Source: JALEVB01 sp022768265 (lineage in GTDB: Bacteria > Bacillota_I > Bacilli_A > Erysipelotrichales > Erysipelotrichaceae). Taken from it: a DNA stretch of 51,988 bases. A program made the position numbers and the translations under genes. Shown here in pieces: positions 25,509-35,800 of the stretch. How positions within the stretch are numbered: position 1 is the stretch's first letter; every line of letters begins with the position of its first letter. The stretch covers positions 1 through 51,988 of the forward strand of contig JAXFJE010000020.1 of NCBI GenBank assembly GCA_034168985.1, read 5' to 3'. The notes under the pieces were generated by a model. That model saw only the letters and a program-made list of their open reading frames with translations, searched no databases and was not told the origin of the DNA.

Positions 25509-26198
25509 ATGAGGATATGTATCTGTGATGACGATCACCAACAATGCGAATCTTTAAAAAGCATGATATTGGAACATAGTGAGCATGAGGTAACGATTTT
25601 CCATAGTGCTAAGCAGATGCTGTTTGAATGTGAACATCATTTTCCTTTTGATTGCTTATTTTTAGATATCCAAATGGAAGGTATGAATGGTATAGAGCTG
25701 GCAAAAAAGATTCGTCAAATTGATGATAATATCATCATCGTGTTTATCACAGCTATTAAAGATTATGTTTTTGAAGGTTATGAAGTACAAGCTTGGCGTT
25801 ATTTATTAAAACCTTTAACCAAAGAAAAGTGCCACGCTTTATTGTTAGAAATAAATAATAAGATCAAAAAACAAACTAGTTATATCTTGGTTAATAAAGC
25901 CAAGATTGATTGCGCAACTATTAGTTATATAGAAGTCATGGGACATTATTGTAGCATTAAAGGGAAAAATACCATGGATGTAAAAATGTCCATCAAAGAG
26001 TTAAAACATTTATTACCCGCTAATTTTATCCAAACTCATCGCTCCTATCTTGTTAATATGGAGTGGATTGAATCCATTGCCAAAGATAAATGTTTGTTGA
26101 AAGATGATATTATGGTACCTATTAGTCGTAATATGTACCATGAAGTTAATAAGAGCTTTATGAGCTATATCAAAAAGGGGATGATGGGATGTTATTAG
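25509..26198 (+). CDS. LytTR-family response regulator (AgrA-like)
   Basis: 229 residues from ATG 25509 (AAGGAG 7 nt upstream). Receiver domain with acidic D7/D8/D9, phosphoacceptor D53 in LFLDIQMEGMNG and Lys in LLKPL; C-terminal LytTR DNA-binding domain (ISYIEVMGHYCSI, FIQTHRSYLVNMEWI, VPISRNMYHEV). Such regulators usually act in peptide quorum sensing or competence circuits. Its last codons overlap the start of the kinase gene. No AgrB/AgrD-like pair is visible nearby. Confidence 0.94.
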   Translation: MRICICDDDHQQCESLKSMILEHSEHEVTIFHSAKQMLFECEHHFPFDCLFLDIQMEGMNGIELAKKIRQIDDNIIIVFITAIKDYVFEGYEVQAWRYLLKPLTKEKCHALLLEINNKIKKQTSYILVNKAKIDCATISYIEVMGHYCSIKGKNTMDVKMSIKELKHLLPANFIQTHRSYLVNMEWIESIAKDKCLLKDDIMVPISRNMYHEVNKSFMSYIKKGMMGCY

Positions 26199-27190
26199 TT
26201 TTGTTAATCCTTGGAATTTTTTCCGTTTTGGTAGCAATTAATAATAAACAAAAATTATTAGGAGCAATTGTAGGCATAACTAGCTTGATAGGTGGATTTT
26301 TCTTGTCTTTGTGCTACAGTGACATGCTATTGATCTTTATTTGGCTCGAAATAAGCCTTCAGTTGATCTTTTATGCGTATTGGCAACAAACTAGCAAAGG
26401 GGCATTAGCTTTGCAAATAGCTATGCTTGGTGGTTTGATTTATATTGGCTATATGAATGGATGTGCGGAGCCTATAAGCGTGATCCTGGCAGTATTTTTT
26501 ATTGCGAAGCAATGGTATGATCGTGATTTGTTAAATAGTTATGAAAATTATAATGCCCGATATCAAAATAAATTGTTACATAAACAGATAGAAGAGGTTA
26601 ATCATATTTACACAACGATGCGTGAATGGCGCCATGATTATCATAGTCATTTGCAGTCTTTGAAAGCAAAGATCGATCAAGATCAAATTGAAGAAGCCCG
26701 AGCATATTTAGATGATCTAGAACAAGAACTGGCTGATATCAAACAAATAGTGGAAACTGGTAATGTAAATGTTGATGCTATATTGAATTCAAAATTATCT
26801 TTAGCCCTTGTTCATGATATTGATATCAATGTCAAAGTTATGATCCCTAAAAGTTTACCAATAAATGATATAGATTGTTGTGTCTTATTAGGGAATTTAT
26901 TAGATAATGCCATAGAAGCATGTGATAAAGTTAAGGATCATAAATATCTGCGTTTATATATGGGATTGTATAAAAAACAGTTATATATAAGCATGACCAA
27001 TGCGACAGATGAAATAGTTAGAAAATTAGATGAAGAATATATATCACATAAGCGTGGTAATCATGGACATGGTTTAAAACGAATTAACAAAGTCGTAGAA
27101 AAATATAATGGTTATATCAATAGGCAAAATGAACCGGGGGTCTTTGTTACAGAAATTATGTTGCCAATGAACAATATAGGTACGAAATGA
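26189..27190 (+). CDS. GHKL sensor histidine kinase (AgrC-like)
   Basis: 333 residues. Three to four short membrane helices in residues 1-105, then a coiled region, the H-box REWRHDYHSHLQSL with H149, and an ATPase domain with N-box LLGNLLDNAIEAC and a glycine-rich HGHGLKRI motif. This is the HPK10/AgrC subclass that pairs with LytTR regulators. The membrane part is smaller than in AgrC. It overlaps the regulator gene by 10 nt. Its stop codon is inside the loop of the terminator at 27179. Confidence 0.92.
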   Translation: MLLVLLILGIFSVLVAINNKQKLLGAIVGITSLIGGFFLSLCYSDMLLIFIWLEISLQLIFYAYWQQTSKGALALQIAMLGGLIYIGYMNGCAEPISVILAVFFIAKQWYDRDLLNSYENYNARYQNKLLHKQIEEVNHIYTTMREWRHDYHSHLQSLKAKIDQDQIEEARAYLDDLEQELADIKQIVETGNVNVDAILNSKLSLALVHDIDINVKVMIPKSLPINDIDCCVLLGNLLDNAIEACDKVKDHKYLRLYMGLYKKQLYISMTNATDEIVRKLDEEYISHKRGNHGHGLKRINKVVEKYNGYINRQNEPGVFVTEIMLPMNNIGTK

Positions 27191-27211
27191 TACCATTCGT
27201 GCCCTTTTTTT
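27179..27211 (+). terminator. Terminator overlapping the kinase gene end
   Basis: GGTACGAA (27179-27186) / TTCGTGCC (27196-27203), 8 bp with one G-T pair, then CTTTTTTT to 27211. The kinase stop codon is in the loop. Confidence 0.8.
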
Positions 27212-27257
27212 CATTTCTTTAGACATATTTTCTATAATTAAGTTCGAGGTAGATATT

Positions 27258-29084
27258 ATGAATAAAAAGTATAAATTATTGGATAATTACATTTATATGT
27301 ATCGATATTTATGGCAATATAGTCCTAAATTAGTTGTGCTTAGCATCATTGAAATTATCACCAATGCATTAGTACCTTTAGGAGGTGTATTATTACCTGC
27401 TTTGATCATAAGTCTTTTGGAAAATGGCTGTAATGTCTTTCAGTTAGTAATTATGTGCGTAGGAATCTTTTTTATCTTAGGCTTATTGAAGGCAGTGGCA
27501 GATTATTTAACTAATCACAATTGGTGGCAACATATTTTTTATCGATTAGATGTTCCTTATCAACAATTATTTGAAAAAACGATGCATATTGATTATGCCT
27601 TATATGAGCAAGAAGATACGCAAACGATGATGAATAAAGCTCTAGAAGAAATAAGTCAAAATAGGGCTGGCATCGAAGGTTTCTATCATTTCAACATTAC
27701 CTTATTTACCGATATTATAGGTTTGATGATCTACATGGCGATATTAGCACATTGCCATTGGTTGATCGTTGCGGGATTATTAGCTTTATCGTGCATTCAG
27801 TATGCTTTTTATGTTTGGGCTAGAAATTATAAACATCGTCATGTGCTAGAACAAGCAGATAGAGGAAAAAACCAATATTATTTATTTAATCAGGCTTATG
27901 ACATCAATAGTGGAAAAGATATTCGCTTATATCAAATGCAAGATTGGTTAACAAGTATCTTTGAAAAATATAATGATGCAGCACGTAAGCAAGATGCTAA
28001 AACACAAAGTCATTATTTTATCTATGATCTTGTTGGTTTATTGATCCAAGTTTTAAGGGATGGCATATGTTACTTATATCTTTTAAATCTTTTGTTAAAT
28101 GGCATGAGCATTGCTGAGTTTGTTTTATATCTAGGAGTTGTCAGAGGTTTTGGAGGATGGTTTGGTAAAATTAGTGACGATATTGCAAATATATCTAATT
28201 GTTTATTAGGAGTTAACTATTTTCGAAGCTTTGAAGATCTAAAGGATGTTTATTTACATGATGGTGGAAAAGTTTTAGATGTTCATGATGGAGATTCTTT
28301 AGATATCGTATTCGATGATGTTTCTTTTAATTACCCTAATAGCGATAAAAAGATCTTCGATCATTTGTCATTTCATATTCCTGCTAAGCAAAAAGTAGCG
28401 TTGGTAGGAATTAACGGCGCTGGAAAGACTACCTTAGTTAAGATGCTGTGTGGATTTTATCAACCTAGCTCAGGTAGGATCTTGGTAAATGGGGTTGATA
28501 TTACTACTTTGAATATTGAAAATTATTTTGAGCAAATTGCGGTTTTATTCCAAGATGCTATTTTGTTATCTATTTCAATCGCTGAAAATATTACTGGTCA
28601 AAATAAAGAAAGAATCGATAAAAATAGATTATATGATGCAATTGCTCTTAGTGGCTTAAAAACCAAAATCGATAGTTTGGCAAATAAAGAAAATACTTAT
28701 ATTGGAAAAGAAATCAAGCAGGATGGCGTTAGACTGTCTGGAGGAGAAATTCAAAAATTATTTTTAGCACGAAGCTTATATAAAGATGCTAAGATGCTTA
28801 TCTTAGATGAACCAACAGCAGCATTAGATGCAATTGCAGAGAAACAAATGTATGAAAAATATGCACGATTGGTAAAAGATAAAACTTCTATTTTCATATC
28901 ACATCGTTTGTCATCAACACGCTTTTGTGATCGTATCCTTTTTCTAGAAAAAGGAAAAATTATTGAGGATGGCACCCATGAACAACTGTTGCAACAAAAC
29001 GGAGAATATGCCCATATGTTTGAGGTCCAAAGCCAATATTATGTGAAAGGTGGGAACAAAAATGAAAATATCATTAATGCTTAG
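27258..29084 (+). CDS. ABC exporter half A (membrane + ATPase)
   Basis: 608 residues. Six membrane helices in residues ~20-330, then an ATPase domain with Walker A GINGAGKTT, signature LSGGEIQKLFLARSLY, Walker B MLILDEPTAALD and H-loop FISHR. Separated from the two-component genes by a terminator; TATAAT at 27233-27238 could start its own transcript. Its end overlaps the next, similar gene, so the two likely form a heterodimeric exporter. Both ATP sites look intact by motif. The LytTR system is a plausible controller and a peptide a plausible substrate, both inference. Confidence 0.92.
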   Translation: MNKKYKLLDNYIYMYRYLWQYSPKLVVLSIIEIITNALVPLGGVLLPALIISLLENGCNVFQLVIMCVGIFFILGLLKAVADYLTNHNWWQHIFYRLDVPYQQLFEKTMHIDYALYEQEDTQTMMNKALEEISQNRAGIEGFYHFNITLFTDIIGLMIYMAILAHCHWLIVAGLLALSCIQYAFYVWARNYKHRHVLEQADRGKNQYYLFNQAYDINSGKDIRLYQMQDWLTSIFEKYNDAARKQDAKTQSHYFIYDLVGLLIQVLRDGICYLYLLNLLLNGMSIAEFVLYLGVVRGFGGWFGKISDDIANISNCLLGVNYFRSFEDLKDVYLHDGGKVLDVHDGDSLDIVFDDVSFNYPNSDKKIFDHLSFHIPAKQKVALVGINGAGKTTLVKMLCGFYQPSSGRILVNGVDITTLNIENYFEQIAVLFQDAILLSISIAENITGQNKERIDKNRLYDAIALSGLKTKIDSLANKENTYIGKEIKQDGVRLSGGEIQKLFLARSLYKDAKMLILDEPTAALDAIAEKQMYEKYARLVKDKTSIFISHRLSSTRFCDRILFLEKGKIIEDGTHEQLLQQNGEYAHMFEVQSQYYVKGGNKNENIINA

Positions 29085-30870
29085 ATACATGAAACAGTTT
29101 TATCGTATGATTCATAATGATCACCCTCGAGCTTTTTTATATACTTTTATCGCAGGAGTATCACAAGCAATCCTACCATTTATTACTTTATATTTATCTA
29201 GTGTGATCTTAGATCAATTATTAATTGGTAATTATGAAACTGCTAAGCAAATGATCGTGATATTGTTAAGTTTATCCTTTATTGTTGGGGTTGTTTGGCG
29301 ATCATCAAGCCAAGCTTTGATCGTAATCAAAGATGCTGCGTATTATTCTGTATGGAAACAAACGGCAAATAAAGCATATATATTAGAATATGAAGAATTT
29401 GAAAAAACTAGTACGATGGATAAGATCAGACGTGCGCAAAATGGCTCAAATGGCAGTGGAGGAATTAGTGCGCAAATTGAAGATACTAAAGAGTTAATTT
29501 CTATGAGTTTTTCATTGTTCTTTTCGTTTATCTTTGTTATATCATTATTTCTACAAAGTTCCTTTGATGGTGTATTTGCTATCATTACTATTTTGTTTAT
29601 CTTAGCTTTTATCATTTTTATTTGGTATGGAATGAAGATTAATAAAAAGCTAGCTATATTGGAAATTGAACGTAATCATAAAAATGAACATGTGAATTCT
29701 ACGATGGGTTATTTTATGGATGCTTGTATCGATGTTAAAAACGGTAAAGATATTCGTTTGTATAAAATGCAAAAGATGCTTTTGATCATGTATCGTCATT
29801 TTTGTAATTATGCCAATCAATGTTTTAAAGGATATGTAGATATCGCTAGCAAAGATATTGCTTGGATAAGTTTTTTTAGTCAATTATTAGCTGGTTTGGT
29901 TTATATATATGTAGGTATAGCTGTTTTACAAGGATATATCAGTATTGGAAAGGTCTTGCTTTATACAGGAGCTATTACATCAGTTACTTCAACATTTAAT
30001 CAATTTATCAGTATATATGATAGTGTAGCATATCGCTTTGAATATCTTGGTAATTTTGAAAGCTTTATTAATAGTCCTAATATGCATTATGATGGAACCT
30101 TGCCAATTGAAAAAAGAGATGATCATGAATATGAATTTGAATTTAAAAATGTTTCCTTCAAATATCCCGATACAGAAGCTTATGTTTTAAAAAATATAAA
30201 TTTAAAGTTGAAGGTACATCAACGTTTAGCATTAGTAGGTCAAAATGGTGCAGGGAAAACTACCTTGATAAAACTACTTTGCCGTTTATACGAACCATCA
30301 GCGGGGGAAATCTTGCTTAATGGAATCAATATTGCGAAATATGATTATGCAGAATATACGCAAATATTTTCGATCGTTTTTCAAGACTTTAAGATATTTC
30401 CATTATATTTGGATGAAAATATTGCAGGAAGTTCTGTGGTTGATCAAGATAAATGTAAAGCTGTCTTAAAACAAGTTGGATTAATGGATAAGGTGAATAA
30501 TTGGCCTAATAAGATACATAGTCGATTGTATAAAAATTTGGGTGATGGTATCAATGTTAGTGGTGGTGAAGCCCAAAAAATAGCGATTGCTAGAGCTTTA
30601 TATAAAGATGCACCTTTTGTCATCATGGATGAACCGACAGCTTCTTTGGATCCACTTGCTGAAGCAGAAATATATGATTCTTTTAATCAAATGATCAAGG
30701 ATAAAAGTGCAATTTTTATTTCGCATCGCATGAGTTCTTGCCGCTTCTGTGATGAAATTGTAGTGTTAGATAATGGGCAGATCATTCAGCAAGGAAAGCA
30801 TGAATTGTTGGTAAAACAAGAAGGGTTATATAAAAAATTATGGAACGCTCAAGCTGATTATTATGCTTAG
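29062..30870 (+). CDS. ABC exporter half B (membrane + ATPase)
   Basis: 602 residues from ATG 29062 (AAAGGTGG upstream; a GTG at 29050 would add four residues). Architecture as in half A: six helices, then Walker A GQNGAGKTT, signature VSGGEAQKIAIARALY, Walker B FVIMDEPTASLD and H-loop FISHR. Shares KNGKDIRLYKMQ with SGKDIRLYQMQ of half A in the coupling region, so both are related paralogues. It overlaps the half A gene by 23 nt. No obvious terminator follows before the convergent acetyltransferase gene. Confidence 0.92.
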   Translation: MKISLMLRYMKQFYRMIHNDHPRAFLYTFIAGVSQAILPFITLYLSSVILDQLLIGNYETAKQMIVILLSLSFIVGVVWRSSSQALIVIKDAAYYSVWKQTANKAYILEYEEFEKTSTMDKIRRAQNGSNGSGGISAQIEDTKELISMSFSLFFSFIFVISLFLQSSFDGVFAIITILFILAFIIFIWYGMKINKKLAILEIERNHKNEHVNSTMGYFMDACIDVKNGKDIRLYKMQKMLLIMYRHFCNYANQCFKGYVDIASKDIAWISFFSQLLAGLVYIYVGIAVLQGYISIGKVLLYTGAITSVTSTFNQFISIYDSVAYRFEYLGNFESFINSPNMHYDGTLPIEKRDDHEYEFEFKNVSFKYPDTEAYVLKNINLKLKVHQRLALVGQNGAGKTTLIKLLCRLYEPSAGEILLNGINIAKYDYAEYTQIFSIVFQDFKIFPLYLDENIAGSSVVDQDKCKAVLKQVGLMDKVNNWPNKIHSRLYKNLGDGINVSGGEAQKIAIARALYKDAPFVIMDEPTASLDPLAEAEIYDSFNQMIKDKSAIFISHRMSSCRFCDEIVVLDNGQIIQQGKHELLVKQEGLYKKLWNAQADYYA

Positions 30871-30926
30871 ATCATAGTGATTTATTGGGTAGTGTTATTG
30901 CTTTAAATATATGATTGAACCAAACA

Positions 30927-31553
30927 TTAATTGCTTGGAAAATTATCGATATATTCTTGTAAGGTATTTACAAATGCTGCAACATGATAGCCATCACATA
31001 CAGCATGATGAACTTGAATGGCCAAAGGAATGATTCGTTTGTTCCCAATATCCTGATATTTTCCGATGGTAAATATTGGCAAAAGATATTTACCATCATT
31101 GATGACCTGAAGATTAAAAGAAGTAAAATTTAACCAAGGAATCATTGATACATCAAAGGTATTGAAAGGACGATCAGGTTTTGGTGAAAAACTAGTACAA
31201 TCTTGATATCTAACCACATCATTTTCATAGGAATTTACAAAGGTTTGATAATCGTTGGAAAAAGAAGTCCAAATATTCGAAAATTGTTTAGTTTCTTTAT
31301 TAAATATTGTATATGCTGGATGCATTTGGTCAAATATTATGGGTTGATCATTAAATAGTGAAGTCCTAAATTGAACTAGATCATTTACAGATTTAGTTAA
31401 TAGATACAATAGGGTAGGGTATAAACGTAAACCTTTTAAATTTGTAATATCTAGTTCAACAGTAGTTGCATAGCTACAAATTACTTCATGCATAAAATGT
31501 TCATAGCGTTCTTTACGCTCCCAAGTTTGTAAATTGATTTGTTTAAATGTCAT
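30927..31553 (-). CDS. cat: Type A chloramphenicol O-acetyltransferase
   Basis: 208 residues from ATG 31553 (TTGAGGAC 7 nt upstream; the longer in-frame start at 31646 lacks a site and would overlap the divergent gene). The family active-site motif HHAVCDG is at about residues 182-188 and QTWERKERYEHF at the N-terminus is typical of CatA enzymes, as is the trimer-forming length. Transfers acetyl from acetyl-CoA to the 3-hydroxyl of chloramphenicol. Whether this relative gives real resistance or acts on something else cannot be told. Confidence 0.9.
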   Translation of the reverse strand: MTFKQINLQTWERKERYEHFMHEVICSYATTVELDITNLKGLRLYPTLLYLLTKSVNDLVQFRTSLFNDQPIIFDQMHPAYTIFNKETKQFSNIWTSFSNDYQTFVNSYENDVVRYQDCTSFSPKPDRPFNTFDVSMIPWLNFTSFNLQVINDGKYLLPIFTIGKYQDIGNKRIIPLAIQVHHAVCDGYHVAAFVNTLQEYIDNFPSN

Positions 31554-31617
31554 TTTTATGTCCTCAAAGATAATGAATTTATAATTTAAACATATTATAA
31601 TATAAGTGGTGAAAAAT

Positions 31618-32061
31618 GTGAAATTAATATCTGTTACAGCAAACAATCGTAAAGAAGTTGAAAAACTATCTGTTTTTCCAGAACAAAAAGGATTTATTGA
31701 AAGCGTTGTTGAGTGTCTACAAGAGGCTGATGAAAATGATGCGTGGCATCCTTATGGAATATATGAAGATGATGAATTAGTAGGATTTACGATGTTTGGT
31801 TTGATCGAAGAGAAAAAATATACCCGTTTATGGTTTGATCGTTTATTGATCGATAGGAAATATCAAGGTAAGGGCTTGGCTAAGAAAGCTATCTTGATCA
31901 TATTAGATAGAATAAAAAAAGAATATCCCAATACCGCTATTTATCTTAGTGCATATGAGGATAATCTTCGAGCGATAGCTTTGTATCAAGCCTTTGGTTT
32001 TGTGTTTACGAACGAATTAGATACCAAAGGTGAAAAAATCATGATCTTAAAAGAAAATTAA
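31618..32061 (+). CDS. GNAT acetyltransferase (polyamine/BltD-like)
   Basis: 147 residues from a GTG at 31618 (GGTGA upstream); GTGs at 31606 and 31609 are alternatives but lie at the expected transcription start after TATAAT (31596-31601). GNAT motif A RLLIDRKYQGKGLAKKAI and motif B YLSAYEDNLRAIALYQAFGF. Resembles the BltD/PaiA spermidine/diamine acetyltransferase group. Divergent from the chloramphenicol acetyltransferase gene. Substrate not certain. Confidence 0.85.
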   Translation: MKLISVTANNRKEVEKLSVFPEQKGFIESVVECLQEADENDAWHPYGIYEDDELVGFTMFGLIEEKKYTRLWFDRLLIDRKYQGKGLAKKAILIILDRIKKEYPNTAIYLSAYEDNLRAIALYQAFGFVFTNELDTKGEKIMILKEN

Positions 32062-32522
32062 AAATTAGTTGTTTTTAAATAATAGATAGCTATTAGCGCT
32101 ACCGTGAGCTTGCAACAAGGCAAGGCGATCCATCCCCCATTGATGCCTAGTACAATAGGTAATATGATGATAAAGGCACCATTTATGATGATGCCTTTTA
32201 ATATTGAAAGCACCAAGGATAAACGATGTTGTATGGTAGATTGTAGATAATAAATAGCTAAGATAGTTATGCTTGATGGAAGAAACAGAATAAAGAATAA
32301 TCGACATATAATTGGCGTAGCTTCTAAAACTTCAGGAGTTGTGACAATAAATAATTTAGTAATCTGAATTGGGAATACCTCTCCTAAAAATGTAAAGATG
32401 ATGCCAAAAAAGATGACATTAATAAAAAACATTTTTAAAAATTGTTTATCACGATAATAGTTAGCAACTCCATAGTTTGCAACAACCAATGGTTGAATTG
32501 CTTGTCTAATATCACTAAAAAT
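32058..32522 (-). pseudogene. MATE transporter remnant (C-terminal part)
   Basis: The minus strand encodes the last third of a MATE pump. Codons upstream of the apparent start continue the reading frame with SDIRQAIQPLVVANYGVANY, equivalent to the IQPLxxxNYGA segment at the start of MATE second halves, back to an in-frame TAG near 32520. The N-terminal two thirds are missing. Helices with TIQHRLSLVLSILKG and IVLGINGGWIALP are as in family C-termini. A third MATE locus in the window, and clearly broken. Its stop overlaps the end of the convergent GNAT gene. Confidence 0.8.
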
Positions 32523-32606
32523 ATCCTAAGACAATAGATTTCTCATCTTTTATATCATTTATGAAATCTTTTGTTAGTAATATATATTCACCTATTATTA
32601 CATTAT

Positions 32607-32637
32607 ACACTATTAAAAAAACTTTTTTTAATAGTGT
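32607..32637. repeat. 31-bp perfect palindrome with A7/T7 core
   Basis: ACACTATT, A7, single C centre, T7, AATAGTGT: 15-bp perfect arms. As RNA it is a tight hairpin with no real loop, so it is more likely a DNA site or a mobile-element footprint. Could also end transcription of something on either strand. Confidence 0.7.
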
Positions 32638-32696
32638 TTGCTTTGAAACTAAATAGGCATTTTTAAATGATTGATAATATAATAGCTGGGGGAAAA

Positions 32697-32771
32697 ATGC
32701 TTAAAATAGTAAACAATTGTGAAAAGTACCGGAATAATAACAATTGTTTTTTTATTTTAACTATATTATAA
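32697..32771 (+). CDS. Possible 24-codon leader peptide
   Basis: ATG at 32697 after GGGGG, reading MLKIVNNCEKYRNNNNCFFI and a few hydrophobic residues to TAA at 32769-32771. It spans both ACAATTGT sites and the protease -35 and -10. It may well be chance; only the ribosome-binding-like G-run supports it. Confidence 0.2.
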   Translation: MLKIVNNCEKYRNNNNCFFILTIL

Positions 32772-32772
32772 T
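32744..32772 (+). promoter_or_regulatory. Promoter of the M26 protease gene with overlapping operator
   Basis: TTGTTT (32744-32749), 17-bp spacer, TATAAT (32767-32772). The -35 overlaps the second ACAATTGT palindrome (32740-32747); an identical copy lies 27 bp upstream (32713-32720). Two identical palindromes, one on the -35, suggest a repressor. Confidence 0.65.
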
Positions 32773-32815
32773 TGCGTAGTTTGACCTTATAAGGACGACA
32801 AAAGGAGATAAAAAA

Positions 32816-35800
32816 TTGAAGTTTAAAAATCTATTTATTGTAGCCGCCCTTTGGGCAATTACTATATTTGGTAGTAATCATTATACTGTTTCTGCAAACG
32901 AAGAAACTGCAAGTACTGTTAGTGAAACAGCGATACGAAAAGGTGAAGAAATAACAATAACCTTTGCCTTGGATAATGAAATCAATGTTAAAGATATCGG
33001 TGTAATTAGTGGAAACTTATATTATGATGATCAAATATTTGAAGAAGTTAAAATGACTGATTTTACATTATCGGAAAATTGGTACGAATTTAAATATAAT
33101 GTTAATAATAATAGTTTTAGTGCGCTTAGAAATGGCGATGGTGATGGTAATGAAGTACTTACTTTGCATTTGAAAGCAAAAAAAGAGCTTTATCCTTGTG
33201 ATACAGAGGTATTATTGACTAATTTAAAAGTATCTAATTCTAAAGATGAATATGAAGTTAAGGATATATCGTTTAATGTTCAAGTAATATCCCCAAATGA
33301 ACCTTTGAGTGAAAAAGAAGATATGATCATACCAGAAATGTCTCAAGAAATAACATCAGTTGGTATTTTGAGTCCATTAATGATGCTTATATACGTAGGT
33401 TTGGGCATTGCTGTGACAATTATTGCGATAATGCTTTGGAAGAACAACTCTTGGCCGATTCGTATTATCTTAGCAATAGCAATGGTTTTCTGTATTGGTA
33501 TTGGTTTTTATGGTAATCTTGTTTATACAAATCAAAAAGGTGATTTGAATGATGATAAGCAAATTGATGATGTGGATGTATCAATCTTACAAAATCATCT
33601 TTTAGCATTGCAAATAATGCCAAAAGAAGTTGCTTATAAAGCGGATATCAATAATGACGGAAAGATAACTTTACAAGATTTATCACAAATAATTGAAAAA
33701 CAACAAAGTTTAACTACTAATTATTCTGTTGTTATAAATTCAGCAATGGAAGATAAGCGGTTTATGAAAAATGAAGACATAATATTGATGTTTACAGCTG
33801 AAGTTACGAATGATGTAAATATCAAAAGCATTGTGGTTGATGGAAAAGATTATTTGGTGCAAAAAGATGCTAACATTTATAAAATAAAGATTAATAGTGG
33901 CGACAAAGCGGGAATTAAAGATTTTCATTTTACGCAAGTTGTTTTAAATAATGGTATCAAGGTAGATGTTGATTACCATGAAAGTATTGAAGTTCTTAAA
34001 AGTATTCCTCAAGTTAGTGATTTTACAGCTGAAGAATTAGTGGAAAGCGGATTGTTAAAATTACATTTTAATATTCAAGATGATGATAAAGCGTTGAAAT
34101 ATGCCAATTTAAATGTTTTTATAAAAGATCAAGCATATGATCCAATTATAAGCATGCCCTTAGATGAATTAACTAACGAGATTGAGATTGATATAGAAGC
34201 GGGAGTTGATCATCTTTTGCAAATATCAATGGAATACGATCTAAATCATCGTCCAGATACTCAAGAAGATGATCCTTATAAAGGAATAAATATTTTTACG
34301 AAAGATCTTCAATTTAATTTTGATTATCAATTTAGTTTTAATAATTTGGCAACTTTTAATGAACAAATGAAGCCTACCAATATTTTTGGAAAAGATGAGA
34401 AAATAATATTACAATTTGAAAGTTATAACGTAACTAAATTTAAGCCAGAAATAATTGTGATCGATGGTCAAAGATATACGGTTAATTGGATAGAAGATCA
34501 TAAATATCAAGTTATTATTCCCGGATTTAAAGATGAAGGCCAAAAAAAGATTGTTGTAGAAAAAGTGATTTTGGAAAATGGCAAAGAAATGTTGCTTAAC
34601 GAAAATAATCAAGTAGATATCAGTATCTTGAAAAGTATTGCTAAAATTAAGACATTTGATGTTGAAGAGATTAGTGCTGGTGAAGCTTTGAAAATGAAGA
34701 TACTTATCGCTGATGAGCAAGGAACCTTGAGCAATATTAGGCTCAACGTTTATGATGATCAAGGAAATATCATCAAGCAAGCAGAGAACATTGGTTTAAA
34801 TTATCAAGATGTTCTTACATTCGATCAGCAGATAACAAAATATTACACACTTGAATTGGTGGCAAATCAGGATCTATCTTTTGATGGTTCGCTTTTTGAA
34901 CAAGATATTGTTTTAGAAAGTTTTCAGGTTGAGGCTCAGCCTTGCGTAAAAGTTCTTGATCAGCAACTTACAAATAAATATTTTGAAAAAGGGGAAGAAA
35001 TCGTCCTAGATTATCAATTGCTTACTAATCAGGATCAGCCAATAGCTAAATTAGTTGTAAATAATCAAGAACTAAGTGCGGAGATGATAGAAAATGGTTA
35101 TTTCCGAGTGAGAATAAAGGCAGGAAATATAGCAGGACCACTAAAACTAAATTTAAATCATATCATTTTAGCAGATGATAAAATGATTGCATGTAGAAAT
35201 GTTCAATTTACAGAAATATTAAAAACTATACCAAAGATTGAAAATTATAGCTTGGAAGAAAATATATACAATGAGGAAGCAAAAGTAACATTTGAAATTA
35301 TTGATGATGATGGTGCTTTTGAAAAAGGTAAAGCAGAGCTTATAGCAGTAGATGGTAGCGAAGCAATGCAAGAGCAAACTTTTACAAATTCTGGCAAAAA
35401 TGAACTTACATTTAAGGTAAAAGAAAATAAAGAATATTACTTAACTATTTATCAAAGTTATCATCGAGATAGCGAAAGATCATTACAAGTTGATAATGAA
35501 GAAGCTTTAAACAAAGAAATAATGATCATAAAAGATTATCAGCTTGTTATTGAAAATGGCAAAACACAAAACATAGCAGGAGAGCAAACAACTTATTTTA
35601 CAAAAGCTGAAGATTTCGTAATTAGTTTCAATAGTTCTAACGCCTCACCTTTTAAAATTGATACTATAAAAATAGGTGAAGAAGAATATATTGTTGAAAT
35701 GAAAGAAGATAATGTGTATAGCCTTGCATTTAAAGCTGAAGATCAAGCAGGTATTTATGAAATAATCATCAATGAAGTAAAATTAAGTAATGGCAAGATT

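Larger units (their letters stand above)
32523..32815. other. Control region of the giant protease gene
   Basis: AT-rich 293-bp gap holding a 31-bp perfect palindrome (32607-32637), two ACAATTGT palindromes (32713-32720, 32740-32747), a possible 24-codon leader ORF (32697-32771) and the protease promoter. Nothing else is evident. Confidence 0.6.
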
